Source of the DNA: Alphaproteobacteria bacterium
GTDB taxonomy: Bacteria; Myxococcota_A; UBA796; GCA-2862545
Length of the DNA stretch: 64,000 nt
Assembly: GCA_020632925.1 (NCBI GenBank)
Contig: JACKER010000007.1
Location: forward strand, 1-64,000
Reading direction: 5' to 3'
The notes beneath the pieces were generated by a model. The model saw only the letters and a list, made by a program, of their open reading frames with translations, did no database searches and was not told the origin of the DNA. Shown here in pieces: positions 6,108 through 16,900 of the stretch. A program made the position numbers and the translations under genes. Each line of letters begins with the position of its first letter. Position 1 is the first letter of the stretch.

Positions 6108-8597
6108 TCAGGTCTCGATCTCGACCTCGGCGGCAACCTCGATCTCCACAGGTGTGTAGATGTCCACGCCCACGTCGGGGGCGTGGATGCTGATCACCAA
6201 GGAGTAGCGCATCTCCTCGTCGTACCGGTTCGCCGTCAGTCGATCCTTCCACCACCCGCCGACCGGGTACACGGCGATGTGATCGCGGGCGGCGAGGTCG
6301 ATGGCAGGGCCCGTCCAAGTGTCCGAGTGGATCGAGCCCCGATCGCGGTGAGCAGCCGTCAGGAGCCAGCCCTTCTCCGAGAAGCTGGGCACACCGCCTT
6401 CCTCGTCCTGCTCGTTCTTGGACACCCGCTTGCGGAAGTCCTCGAGCGACTCGAGCGGGTTCCTCATCGCGAAGCGTAGCCCCGCCGACTGGTAACGACG
6501 CTTCGAGTTCCACCCCCGCCGCGCCGGGTTCGGCTCGACGAAGTACGAGAGGGTCACCCGAAGCTCGACCTGTTCGTTGTTCAGCGCCTCCAGCGCGTCC
6601 TTCGGCCACGGAAGCTGGAACAGGTGCCAGTCGCGGGTCTTCACGTCGGGCGCCTTGCCTGGCTTCCCGACGTTGTGAAACGGCTGGATCCGCCGCTGCG
6701 CCACCAGGGTCAGGGCGTTCGAGGCACTCGAAGCAGCCCGCTCGAGGTCGGGCACGCCCCAGCCGTACCGTCGAAGCAGGAGGTCGCGTTCCTTCGGCTT
6801 CGCTGTCGGCGACAACAGCGCCTTCATCCGGGGCGTCCACTGGGCGGAGTGCACCGTCAACGCCCGCACGGTCTCCGGCCACACGTCGTCCTGTTGTTCA
6901 CGCAGCCGTACCAGCAGGGACGCGGCGAACCGAGCCCCCAGGGCGGCGGCACCGCTCGTGTCCCCCGTGGTGTCGAGCAGGCGGTCGTTTGGCTTCCAGT
7001 GCGTGGAGAGCAGGCGAAGGGCGTCCGGAAGCTCGACGAGGCCGTCCGGAGCGAGCGTAGCGTTGCCGCCCTCGAACACCACGTCGGGCTTGTTCGGCCA
7101 GTTCGGCTTCCACGTCAGCGAGGTCGACGAGGCCGGGCTGAGCCCGCCGGGGCTGGCGATCACCTTGTGCCCGGGGAAGTCCTTGGTCTCGAACACCACC
7201 TTGTCGGTGAACGCCCCCACCGTGAGCGCATTCCACGCCTGACCCGGGTCGTGAACCTGGTGGGTGTCGTTTTCGGCGTCGTACCCCTGCCAGGCCGACT
7301 GCGGCACGTTGCCGCCGGAGATCACCATCAGCCGGGGCAGCTCGTCCCGCCGCCCTTCACAGAGCGCGTCGACCTCCGCCGACCACGACGAGGGCTTGCC
7401 CCGGTCGCGGTAGTCCTCTGCGGTCACCGTCATGCAGAACACCCGCTCACGCTCGGGGGCCTGCAGCTCCGACTTCGACACCGCCCGAAGGGTGAAGGCG
7501 CCCCACAGGCGCTCCTTCGTCCTCGGCTGCCCCCGTGGGGGCAACAGCACCACGGATTCGAGGCCGTAGCTGGGGGACACGGGGCCCGTTCCCGCGAGGG
7601 GTGTGGTCAGGTCTCCCCAGGCGGCCAGGCCCGCCATGAGCGTGCCGTGGCCCTTGTGGTCGGTGCGACCCCAGGCGTCGTCCACGGTGTGCAGGTCGTC
7701 AGGGGCGAGGAACGGCTCGAGCAACGGGTGGCCCCGGTTCACACCGGTGTCGAGCAGGCACAGGGCGGGGGTGTGGGCCTCCACGCGCTGGGTGCGCGAG
7801 GCCAGGTCCTTCACCCAGTCGCCTTGCTCTCTTGGGGTGAGGCCCATGAAGAACGAGGCGAGTTCCTTCGCCCGTCGCAGCTCGGCGACGCAGTCCAGCA
7901 ACTCCACGGACGAGGTGAGCTGCTCCAACGAGCCGAACGCGAGCACCACGATCCGGTCGAGGAACTCGATGGAGTCGTCGTCGACGTCGAGGTGCCGAGC
8001 CGCAGCGAGGGCGCGAAAGTCCGACATCGCGGTCGGTGTCTTCCGCAGCCACACCTCCCACCAGAGAGTCTCGGTTGCGACGGGGAGATCCCCGTCGTCT
8101 GTCCACAACGTCTCGACAGCAGCCCTTCGGATCGAGGCGACCGGGGCGACCCACGCCTCGTTCTGCGGGCGACCTGACCTCGCGTGAAAGTCGGTTCGAT
8201 ACTGCTCGATCAGTCGCTCCAGAGCCGAGAGCTGTCCGTCGGGCACGAGCACCGCCGCCAGGGTGATCGGGCCCCGTTCACGGACGGAGACGACCTCGAT
8301 CTGCGGCCGCTTTCTGTCCATCTTGTCGAGGGAGAGTGCAAAGCCCGGCTCGCTCTCGAACTCGAGCAGCATCCCTCGGTCGAGTGGTACACCCACCGCC
8401 GCCCGCTCCCCATCGACCCGAGCTTCGGCGGCACGCACCGCAGCCAGGTCGGCCTTCAGCTTTGCGCCGTGGGAGCCAGGGTTCCTCGGGGGCAGCGGAG
8501 GCGGTGGGGCGACGACCGGCTTCGGGTACGTGTACCGGCGCGTGTCCGTTCGACCGTCGGGCACCCGGATGTGCGGAAGTCCCTCGCGCTTCGCCAC
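6108..8597 (-). CDS. Subtilisin-like serine protease (S8) paired with an AAA ATPase
   Basis: 829 residues with no signal peptide, so probably cytoplasmic. Residues 1-270 have no recognised domain. The S8 domain spans roughly 275-600. Catalytic Asp283 lies in LLDTGVN, His317 in DHKGHGTLMAG, the oxyanion Asn430 in VISGGN and Ser548 in GDTSGAAA, where most subtilases have GTSxAAP. A C-terminal beta-rich region follows (about 640-829). The GTG start is preceded by AGGAGGGG and lies 15 bp after the ATPase gene. Subtilases beside a single AAA ATPase recur in accessory regions; an ATPase-gated protease acting on infection or stress is a reasonable guess, not shown. Confidence 0.85.
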   Translation of the reverse strand: MAKREGLPHIRVPDGRTDTRRYTYPKPVVAPPPPLPPRNPGSHGAKLKADLAAVRAAEARVDGERAAVGVPLDRGMLLEFESEPGFALSLDKMDRKRPQIEVVSVRERGPITLAAVLVPDGQLSALERLIEQYRTDFHARSGRPQNEAWVAPVASIRRAAVETLWTDDGDLPVATETLWWEVWLRKTPTAMSDFRALAAARHLDVDDDSIEFLDRIVVLAFGSLEQLTSSVELLDCVAELRRAKELASFFMGLTPREQGDWVKDLASRTQRVEAHTPALCLLDTGVNRGHPLLEPFLAPDDLHTVDDAWGRTDHKGHGTLMAGLAAWGDLTTPLAGTGPVSPSYGLESVVLLPPRGQPRTKERLWGAFTLRAVSKSELQAPERERVFCMTVTAEDYRDRGKPSSWSAEVDALCEGRRDELPRLMVISGGNVPQSAWQGYDAENDTHQVHDPGQAWNALTVGAFTDKVVFETKDFPGHKVIASPGGLSPASSTSLTWKPNWPNKPDVVFEGGNATLAPDGLVELPDALRLLSTHWKPNDRLLDTTGDTSGAAALGARFAASLLVRLREQQDDVWPETVRALTVHSAQWTPRMKALLSPTAKPKERDLLLRRYGWGVPDLERAASSASNALTLVAQRRIQPFHNVGKPGKAPDVKTRDWHLFQLPWPKDALEALNNEQVELRVTLSYFVEPNPARRGWNSKRRYQSAGLRFAMRNPLESLEDFRKRVSKNEQDEEGGVPSFSEKGWLLTAAHRDRGSIHSDTWTGPAIDLAARDHIAVYPVGGWWKDRLTANRYDEEMRYSLVISIHAPDVGVDIYTPVEIEVAAEVEIET

Positions 8598-8612
8598 TGC
8601 CCCTCCTGCAGA

Positions 8613-9593
8613 TTAGAGACGGCGACCCCGGCGCCGATCGGACAGGGCAGCCACCATTCTCTCGGTCGAGATCGTGACGGTGTCGTCCAGCACGGCGTCC
8701 TTGGCCGCCGTGTCGCAGGCAGCGGCCACGTCCGCGTAGGACAGGCCGGTGGCGGCCTCCTTGACCTGGTTCCAGTCGAGGCCGCCGCTGTCGAAGGGCG
8801 CGAGGCGGTTCCGAACCGTCTCCTCAGCCTGCTCGGGCGTGGGGATCTGGTAGGAGACGACCACGTCGAAGCGGCGGAACAGCGCAGAGTCGAGGGCCTG
8901 GGGGTGGTTCGTGGCGGCCACGATCAGGCTGCGCGAGTCGTCCTGTTCGAGGAACTGAAGGAACGAGTTCAGCACTCGGCGGATCTCGCCCACGTCGTTG
9001 CCGGTGGCCCTCTCGGCCCCGATCGCGTCGAACTCGTCGAACAGGTAGACCCCTCGGGTCTCCCGGAGGGAGTCGAACACGAGCCGCAGCTTGGCGGCGG
9101 TCTCCCCCATGAACCGCGTGATCAGGCTGTGCAGGACGATCACGTACAGCGGGAGCCCCAACTCCCCCGCAAGCGCAGCAGCGGTCATCGTCTTGCCGGA
9201 ACCGGGCGGGCCGACGAGCAGGAGCTTCCGCGCGGGCACCAGGCCGTGCGCCAGGAGCTTCTCCGAGGCCCGCTGCTCCCGGAGCACCCGCTCGAGCTGG
9301 TCACGAAGTCCCGCGTCGAGGACCATGTCGCTCAGGTGGGTGCGGGGCAACGAGACGGCCAACAGGCCCGCCAACTCCCCTTTCGGGGTCGTGACCGCCA
9401 CGGGCCGGCTGCCGGGTCGGCTCTGGGCCTTCTTGCGGGCTTCCTCGACCAGGGCCTTGATATCGTCTGCCGCGCGACCGTGACCCTGGCGTGCGGAGTG
9501 CGCAGCGACCTGGAGGGCGAGGGCGAGAAACCGCTCGTCGTCCCGGTCGATGTGGCTCCGGATCAGGGCCTTGATGTGGTCGTTGGTCGCCAT
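8613..9593 (-). CDS. AAA-family ATPase, partner of the S8 protease
   Basis: 326 residues. An N-terminal helical region (1-115) precedes a classic AAA module: Walker A GPPGSGKT (128-135), Walker B VYLFDEFD (with the DE pair at 186-187), sensor-1 Asn in AATNH (229), and Arg-finger residues R240/R241 in LFRRFD. A small C-terminal helical lid follows. It is the first gene of a minus-strand operon with the S8 protease and a 119-residue protein, divergent from hsdM. The 284-bp gap to hsdM holds no gene and must carry both promoters. Likely role: a regulatory or unfolding ATPase for the protease. Confidence 0.85.
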   Translation of the reverse strand: MATNDHIKALIRSHIDRDDERFLALALQVAAHSARQGHGRAADDIKALVEEARKKAQSRPGSRPVAVTTPKGELAGLLAVSLPRTHLSDMVLDAGLRDQLERVLREQRASEKLLAHGLVPARKLLLVGPPGSGKTMTAAALAGELGLPLYVIVLHSLITRFMGETAAKLRLVFDSLRETRGVYLFDEFDAIGAERATGNDVGEIRRVLNSFLQFLEQDDSRSLIVAATNHPQALDSALFRRFDVVVSYQIPTPEQAEETVRNRLAPFDSGGLDWNQVKEAATGLSYADVAAACDTAAKDAVLDDTVTISTERMVAALSDRRRGRRL

Positions 9594-9877
9594 GTCGTGC
9601 TCGCGCCAAGTATCTCACACCTCGATCTCGCCCTGTCCACGCCGATCCTGCGGCCCTGCGGATGTGGGCCTGGGCTCGATCGAACGAAAAGTCGATGAAG
9701 AACGCACCGACCCGCACCAGGTCGACGCCCTCGCGCGGGCACGGTCGAGGCAGGGACGGAGCAGACTACGGCGAGATGGGCTTGTCCCCCAGGTCTTCCG
9801 TGAGGTAGAGCCCCTGTCCTGGTTGGTCGACGGGGTGCCCCGGCCTCCCGCCGCTCAGAACGAGGACGTTCCCGTCG

Positions 9878-12634
9878 ATGACGAAGCTCACCCTTGGACA
9901 GCTCGAATCCTTCCTTCTCGGCGCGTGCGACCTCCTGCGCGAGGGCGGTTCGGATTCCTCCGATTTCAAGTACTACATCTTCGGAATGTTGTTCCTGAAG
10001 CGCGTGAACGACCAGTTCGAGGTGATGCGGGAGGAAAAGCGGAAGGGCCTGATCGACGACGGCCTCTCCGAGGCCGAGGCCGACGAGTCCCTCGACGACC
10101 GGGACCTGTACTCGGGCGGCTTCTACGTTCCCATGGCTGGGCGATGGGAATGGAGGGAGAAGGGCGAGGACGGCGTGGAGCGCTTCAAGGGGCTCGCCCA
10201 CGCGAAGGAGGGCGAGAACGTCGCCGCCTTGCTCGACGCGGCCCTCGACGCAATCGAGAAGGAGAACGCCAAGGTCACGCAGGGCGCCCTCCGGACCATC
10301 CGGTTCGTGACCCAGGCGCAGTCCAGGCAGCTCGAAGACAAAGTGCTGGTGGACCTGATCCACCACTTCAACGAGGTCCGCCTCCGCAACGAGGACTTCG
10401 AGTTCCCCGACCTGATGGGCGCGGCCTACGAGTACCTGCTCAAGTACTTCGCCGATGACGCCGGGAAGAAGGGCGGCGAGTTCTTTACGCCGCCATGGGT
10501 GGTGCGGCTGCTCGTCCGCATCCTGGACCCGAAGCCCGGCATGGCCGTCTACGACCCCACGGCGGGCTCGGGTGGGATGCTCATCCAGTCCTACCAGCAC
10601 GTCCAGCGGCAGACCCGAAGGGGCGAGCGCGTCAACCTCACGTTGGCCGGGCAGGAGCTCGTCGGGGGGACGTGGGCCACCTGCAAGATCAACATGATCC
10701 TCCACGGCGTCCTCGATGCCGACGTGCAGCACGGCGACACCATCCTCTCTCCGCTCCACGTCGCGGACAACCAGCTCAAGCGCTACGACCGCGTGATCGC
10801 GAATCCACCCTTCGCGCAGAACTACAGCCCCGGGAAGGAAGGGCTCAAGCTGCGCAAGGAGCGGTTCCCGGTCCTGATGCCGCAGACCGGGAAGAAGGCC
10901 GACCTGATGTTCGTCCAGCACATGGTCGCGAGCCTGAAGCGCAAGGCCAGCGGGGACGAGGTCGACGGTCGGCTTGCGGTGGTCATGCCGCACGGCGTCC
11001 TGTTTCGTGGAGGCAAGGAGAAGGAGGCCCGGGAGCACTTCCTCGCCGAGGGCTTGCTCGAGGCCGTCATCGGGCTGCCGCCGAACCTGTTCTATGGAAC
11101 GGGAATTCCGGCGTGTATCCTGGTCATGTCCCACGATGGGGCGGCCCGCCGCAAGGGGGATGACGGCAACGTCCTGTTCGTGAACGCGGATCGGGAGTAC
11201 CGCGAAGGAAAGGCCCAGAACTTCCTCCGGCCCGAGGACATCGAGAAGATCGTCCACGTCTGGTCCCACAAGGTCGAGGAGCCCGGCTACTCACGACTCG
11301 TGCCCGTCTCCGAGCTCCGGGACGCCGAGTTCAACCTCAACATCCGTCGGTTCGTCGACAACGCCCCACCACCCGAGCCGCACGACGTTCGGGCCCACCT
11401 CCACGGCGGCATCCCCGTGGTGGAGATCGACGCCCTGAACCGGTGGCTCGCGCACTACGAAGGCATGCGGGAGCGGCTGTTCGTCGTCTCCGGCGACACC
11501 TCCTATGGGAAGGTGGTCGACGGGCTGCCGCCGGGAGGCCTCGTCGAGCTGATCGCGTCGTCGCCAGGCCTCCGAGGCTGTCACGACCGTCTGCTCGCCA
11601 GCTTCGACGCCTGGTGGAAGGACGCCAGCCAACGGGTCGAAGCCCTCCCGAAGACCCACGACGTGTTCGCGTTGGAGGCGGAGCTCCTCAGGACGCTCCC
11701 GAAGGCGCTCGCTTCCCACACGCTGCTCACGGGCCATCAGGTGCGCGGCGCCTTGGCTCGGTTCTTCGTGGAGCAGGAGCCGGTGCTCAAGACCCTGGCC
11801 GCCAGCGGCTGGGTGGCAACCCTGATCCCCGCCGAAGAGATCCTGAAGTCGCAGTTCTCCGAGCTCGTGCGGGAAGCCGAGGAGCGAGGAGCGAGGATCG
11901 CCGAGCTCCAAGGCCTGTTCGCAGCCGCCAAGGAGCGGGACGCCGAGGAGGGCGAAGGAGACGCCGAGGAGGACGAAGGGGGCGTGCTGTCGCCGAAGCA
12001 GGCGAAGCGGCTTCGGGACGAGCTGAAGGAGTCGAAGGGCGAGCTCGCCTCCGTCGTGAAGGATGTCAAGGCCCGAATCACCGACCTGTTCACCCTCGGG
12101 AAGGGTGCGGGACTTGTCGACACGAAGGCCAAGAAGGGCGACTTCACTCAGGGTCTGAGCGCCGGAGACCCGGACTTCTCGCGCGCCCTGTCGATCGTGG
12201 ACAGCGTGGCGGGCGACCCTCGGGCCCAGGTCAGGGTCGCCGAGATCCGGGACTTCGTGAGCCGGGGCGAGTCGCTGCTCGAACAGGTCGCGGAGCTCGA
12301 CGAGGCCCTCGCAACGCACAAGGGGCTCGAGGCCGAGCTCAAGCGGCTCCGCGCCGAGGTCCGTGAGGTCGAGCGCAAGCAGGACAAGGTCGTGGCGGCG
12401 GCCCGCGACAAGATCGCCCCGGTGGAGGTGAGACGCATCGTGCTGGACCTGTTGCACCGGGAGCTGCGGCAGGTGTTCGAGGGCTACCTTCGGTACGAGC
12501 AGCGAACCTTCACCGCAGAGGTGATGTCGCTGACCGCCAAGTACGCCACTCCCCTCGGCGTGCTCGAGACGAACCGGAGTCGCAGGTTGTCGACTCTGAA
12601 CGACCTCCTGTTCCGCATCGGATACCACGCATGA
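9878..12634 (+). CDS. hsdM: Type I restriction-modification methyltransferase subunit HsdM, long form
   Basis: 918 residues. An N-terminal HsdM_N helical domain (about 5-170) is followed by an N6-adenine methyltransferase domain. The SAM-binding motif VYDPTAGSGGM starts near residue 224 and catalytic NPPF is at 309-312. The methyltransferase part ends around 480. The remaining 430 residues are unusual for HsdM (usually about 500 long). They contain charged, predicted coiled-coil segments (for example ELDEALATHKGLEAELKRLR) and an acidic Glu/Asp-rich patch near 690. The stop overlaps the hsdS start by 4 bp (ATGA). It methylates host DNA at the HsdS-specified site so that HsdR does not cut it. 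Confidence 0.9.
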   Translation: MTKLTLGQLESFLLGACDLLREGGSDSSDFKYYIFGMLFLKRVNDQFEVMREEKRKGLIDDGLSEAEADESLDDRDLYSGGFYVPMAGRWEWREKGEDGVERFKGLAHAKEGENVAALLDAALDAIEKENAKVTQGALRTIRFVTQAQSRQLEDKVLVDLIHHFNEVRLRNEDFEFPDLMGAAYEYLLKYFADDAGKKGGEFFTPPWVVRLLVRILDPKPGMAVYDPTAGSGGMLIQSYQHVQRQTRRGERVNLTLAGQELVGGTWATCKINMILHGVLDADVQHGDTILSPLHVADNQLKRYDRVIANPPFAQNYSPGKEGLKLRKERFPVLMPQTGKKADLMFVQHMVASLKRKASGDEVDGRLAVVMPHGVLFRGGKEKEAREHFLAEGLLEAVIGLPPNLFYGTGIPACILVMSHDGAARRKGDDGNVLFVNADREYREGKAQNFLRPEDIEKIVHVWSHKVEEPGYSRLVPVSELRDAEFNLNIRRFVDNAPPPEPHDVRAHLHGGIPVVEIDALNRWLAHYEGMRERLFVVSGDTSYGKVVDGLPPGGLVELIASSPGLRGCHDRLLASFDAWWKDASQRVEALPKTHDVFALEAELLRTLPKALASHTLLTGHQVRGALARFFVEQEPVLKTLAASGWVATLIPAEEILKSQFSELVREAEERGARIAELQGLFAAAKERDAEEGEGDAEEDEGGVLSPKQAKRLRDELKESKGELASVVKDVKARITDLFTLGKGAGLVDTKAKKGDFTQGLSAGDPDFSRALSIVDSVAGDPRAQVRVAEIRDFVSRGESLLEQVAELDEALATHKGLEAELKRLRAEVREVERKQDKVVAAARDKIAPVEVRRIVLDLLHRELRQVFEGYLRYEQRTFTAEVMSLTAKYATPLGVLETNRSRRLSTLNDLLFRIGYHA

Positions 12635-13914
12635 CCTGGCCTCAAGTGCCTGTCCACGAGGTCGCCCGCATCGAGATCGGTGGAACACCGGCCCGCGCCG
12701 TGGCGAGGTACTGGAGCGAGAACGGGGAAGGGCTCCCTTGGGTGTCGATCGCCGACCTCTTGCAGCCGGTCGTGACCGAGACCTCGGAGCAGATTTCCGA
12801 GGCCGGACGCATCAACAGCAACGTCAAGCTGGTGCCCGCTGGAACGACGATGATGAGCTTCAAGCTCACCGTCGGTCGCGTCGCGGTGGCCGGGTGCGAC
12901 CTGTTCACGAACGAAGCGATCGCAGCCTTTCACGCGACGAGTCGTGCGCTTCACCCCGATTGGTTGAAGTACTCGCTTCCCGTGGCTGTCCGAAACGTGA
13001 TCGCTGACACCGCCGTCAAGGGGGTCACCCTCAACAAGAAGAGCCTCAGGACGCTCACGATCCCGTTTCCGTCTCGCCCCGAGCAGCGGGCCATCGCCCA
13101 CGTCCTCACCACCCTCGACGATCTGATCGCCGACACCGAGACCGCGATCGCCAAGCTCGAGGCCATCCGGCAGGGGTTGCTCCACGACCTGCTGACACGC
13201 GGACTCGACGAGAACGGCGAGCTCCGCCAGCCACGGGCTACGGAAGGGCTTTTCAATTGGGAGCCGCTCCCGTTTGAGTCCTATCTCCGTGGAACGCCGC
13301 AGAATGGACTTTATAAGCCGGAGTCTGCGTACACCGAGCAAGGCGATGGCGCGAAGATCGTTCGCATCGATTCGTTCAACAACGGGGATGTAGTCAAGGC
13401 AGCCTCAGCGGTCCTGAAGACCCTGCGTGTGTCTGAGTCTGATCTCAAGGTTTATGGCCTCCGTAGCGGTGATCTAATGATCAACCGCGTTAACTCCATC
13501 GACTGGGTGGGTAAGACAGCCATCGTTGATGACACAACGGGTCAGGAAGTCTTCGAATCCAACATCATGAGATGCCGCGTTCAGGAGGACCGGTTGAGGC
13601 CGATGTACGCCCTGCTGCTCCTCTCGGCACCCTGGTCCCAAAAGCACTTTCGAGCACGAGCCAAGAGCGCGATCTCGCAGGCGAGCATCAATCAAGGCGA
13701 CATCCGCTCCCTGCCGGTCGCTGTGCCAGAAGTAGATGAGCAGGATCGGGTGGTCGCGGTCGTAAGGGACCTCGACAAGTCACGGGCCGTGGCAGAGTTC
13801 TCGAGGGCAGTCCTTGGCGGTCTCACGGCTGGCATTCGGGACGAACTGCTCCTTGGACGCACCCACGTCAGCCCGGCGCTTCTGGGCCTTCCCCCGGAGG
13901 ACGGCGATGTCTGA
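12631..13914 (+). CDS. hsdS: Type I restriction-modification specificity subunit HsdS
   Basis: 427 residues with the two-target-recognition-domain layout. TRD1 covers about 3-150. A central conserved helix pair (PEQRAIAHVLTTLDDLI to LLHDLLTRGL) follows, then TRD2 (about 210-360) and a second helix pair near the C-terminus (DEQDRVVAVVRDLDKS). It overlaps hsdM by 4 bp and hsdR by 8 bp. The DNA for TRD2 (about 13250-13850) has noticeably more A/T and different codon use from the rest of the operon, which suggests that domain was swapped in by recombination. Target sequence cannot be read from the protein. Confidence 0.9.
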   Translation: MTWPQVPVHEVARIEIGGTPARAVARYWSENGEGLPWVSIADLLQPVVTETSEQISEAGRINSNVKLVPAGTTMMSFKLTVGRVAVAGCDLFTNEAIAAFHATSRALHPDWLKYSLPVAVRNVIADTAVKGVTLNKKSLRTLTIPFPSRPEQRAIAHVLTTLDDLIADTETAIAKLEAIRQGLLHDLLTRGLDENGELRQPRATEGLFNWEPLPFESYLRGTPQNGLYKPESAYTEQGDGAKIVRIDSFNNGDVVKAASAVLKTLRVSESDLKVYGLRSGDLMINRVNSIDWVGKTAIVDDTTGQEVFESNIMRCRVQEDRLRPMYALLLLSAPWSQKHFRARAKSAISQASINQGDIRSLPVAVPEVDEQDRVVAVVRDLDKSRAVAEFSRAVLGGLTAGIRDELLLGRTHVSPALLGLPPEDGDV

Positions 13915-16900
13915 GTACGCCTCGGTCGAGCGCCCCTTCCTCGAGACCCTCTCGTCCCTCGGCTGGCGGGTCATCGACCATGGCGAGGGCATCCCAAGCG
14001 ACCCCACGGTGAGCCTCCGGAGCTCCTTCTCGGACGTGGCCCTCCGCGACGTGTTCCGCGAGGCCGTTCGCCGCATCAATGTCCTCGATGACGGGCGAAC
14101 ATGGCTCACGGACGCTCAGCTCGACGGGCTCCTCGTCCGCGTCGTCGGCCGAGGCGACGGTGGGCTCGTCGAGGCCAACGAGCGCACCCACCGCCTCCTT
14201 CGGGGCGAGGTCCGCCTTCAGGAGCCGTGCGACCTGCTCGAAGGCCGCGAGCTCCCCATCACGCTGATCGACTTCACCCACCCCGAGCGGAACTCGTTCG
14301 TCGCGATCAACCAGTTCCGCATCGATCCCCCGGGGTCTGGCGAACCGATCCGGCCGGACATCGTTCTGTTCGTCAACGGGCTGCCGCTGGTGGTGGTCGA
14401 GTGCAAGGACCTCGACCCCAACACCTCGTCGCCCATCTACGACGCCGTGGAGGACCTCCGCGTGTACGCCAACCGTCGCTCGGAACAGGGCGGGACGTAT
14501 GTCGAAGGCGACGAGCGGCTGTTCGTGACGAACCTGTTCGTCGTCGCGACCTGCGGCACGGACGCCCGCGCCGGGAGCTTCACGGGCGAGGTCACGCACT
14601 ACTACTCGTGGCGGGACGTCTCCTACCCGAAGGAGATCGCTGCCGACGCCCGGGTCGTCCCTCCTCTCCCGGACGGGATCGAACAGGAGCGCGACCAGGA
14701 GCGGCTCGTGCGGGGGATGCTCCACCGGTACGTCGTGCTGGACCTGCTGCGCCACTTCACGGTGTTCATGGATGCCGGGAAGCACCGGGTGAAGGTGCTC
14801 GCCCGCTACCAGCAATACCGGGCCGTCGAGGGCATCCTCGCCAGGCTCCGCCGCCCCGGCGAGTCCGTCGAGCGATCGGGAGTGGTCTGGCACACCCAGG
14901 GCAGCGGCAAGTCGCTCACGATGGTCTTCGCGATCCGGAAGCTGCGAACCCAGGAAGACCTCAAGGACCATCGGATGGTCCTCGTCAACGACCGTCGGGA
15001 CCTTGAACGGCAGCTCACCGAGACCGCCCGCCTTTCGGGCGAGACCCCTCACGTCATCACGAAGATCAGCCAGCTCGAGCGCTTGCGGAGGCACGCCTCG
15101 GACGTGGTGCTCGTCATGGTGCACAAGTTCCAGGAGGAGCGGACCACCGGCGTGCTCGACGGGCTCCTGGCGGCAGAAGGCCCCGGTCCGACCTACGGCG
15201 CTGATGAAGACGGGGAAGTTGCGGGGGGCGCCTTCCCGACGCTCAGCGACTCGGCCCGCATCGTCGTCATGATCGACGAGGCCCACCGGACGCAGAGCTC
15301 CGCGAACGACGAGGAGCGAGCCACTTTGGGCGACAACCTCGTCCAGGCGTTCCCCAACGCTGCCAGAATCGCGTTCACGGGAACGCCGCTCCGAGCGAAG
15401 AAGTACGAGAAGAAGGGGACGAGGACCATCGACCGCTTCGGCGGGTACATCGACAAGTACCTGTTCCAGCAGTCGATCGCGGACCGGGCCACCCTCCCGA
15501 TCACCTACATCGGTCGCACGGTGAACGTGGAGTTGGCCAAGGGTGCCGAGCTCGACCAGTCGCTCCTGGACGAGGCGCGCCTTCGCGCCGAGAGGGAGCT
15601 CGCCAACGACGGGAAGGCTTTCCCCGACCTGATCGCTGCTCGCACGGACGCCCAGATCGAACGCATCAAACGGCTTTACGGCACGTCGACCGACATCTTC
15701 GAGGCGGACGCCCGCATCGCGGATGTCGCCAAGGAGATCGTCAACCACTACGTGCAGGAGGTGCTGCCGAACGGGTTCAAGGCCCAGGTCGTGTGCAGCA
15801 GCCAGCTCGCGGCGGCCCGGTACAAGAAGCACCTCGACAAGGTCCTCGACCTGAAGCGGTCCGAGCTCGCAGCCGCACCGGACACCGCTCCGATCCTCCT
15901 GGCACGGCTCGCGATGCTCCGGACGGCCGTGGTGCTGTCCGATGCCGACAAGCAGACCCTGAAGGAGGTGAAGGAGGCCCGGCAGGCGACGACCGCCGAG
16001 ATCGGCACGGTGAAGGACTGCATCGACTGGTTCAAGGCGGACTTCGAGGACGACAAGCCGAAGTCGGGGCTCGGGATCGTCATCGTCTGCGACATGCTGT
16101 TGACGGGCTTCGACGCCCCGATCGAGCAGGTCATGTACCTCGACAAGGTGCTGAAGGAGCACAACCTCTTGCAGACCATTGCCCGCGTCAACCGCGTGCG
16201 GAGCGGCAAGGACTGCGGCTACATCGTGGACTTCGTTGGGTTGATGAGTCACCTGGAGCAGGCGTTCGAGATCTACGGCGAGGACCGCAAGGACCTCGAC
16301 GGTGTGGTGGAGAGCCTCGACAAGGAGCTCGCACGCCTGGATGAGCACGAGGAGAAGCTGATCGCCTTTTTCGAGGCCCGCGACCACGAGACCCTACGGG
16401 AGTTCATCGCGGGCACGCTCGAGGAGGGGAGCCACCGGCCGTGCGTGGAGGAAGCGGTCGGGCTGCTGAAGGAGCCGAAGGTGCGGGCCGAGTTCGAGGT
16501 CCTGTTCGAGGACTTCCTTCGGAGCTTGAACATCTGCTACGCGCTGAAGGCCGCTCGAGCCCACGTCCCGGCGGCCCAGCGGTTCGGTGAGATTCAGCGG
16601 ACGGCACGGGAGGTCTACCGAGACCGCTCGCTGGACGTGCGGTGGGCGGCGGCCAAGATCCGCTCGCTCGTGAACACGCACCTCAAGAGCAAGGGCGTGG
16701 ACCCGGACGAGGCCGAGCTACCGCTGACCGATCCGGACTTCCTCGAGAAACTGAAGGCGAAACGGGGCACCAAGACGGCGGCGGCCGAGATGGAACACGC
16801 GATGCGTGTCCAGATCAAGATGAACCTGATGAAGGACCCGGGCCTGTTCAAGGAGATCAGCCGCAAGCTCGAACAGGTGCTCGCCCGCCAGCGGGAAGCC

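Noticed and set aside
13814..13906. Longer HsdR starting inside hsdS
   Set aside because: The extra residues are not like HsdR and the ATG at 13907 has a good ribosome-binding site.
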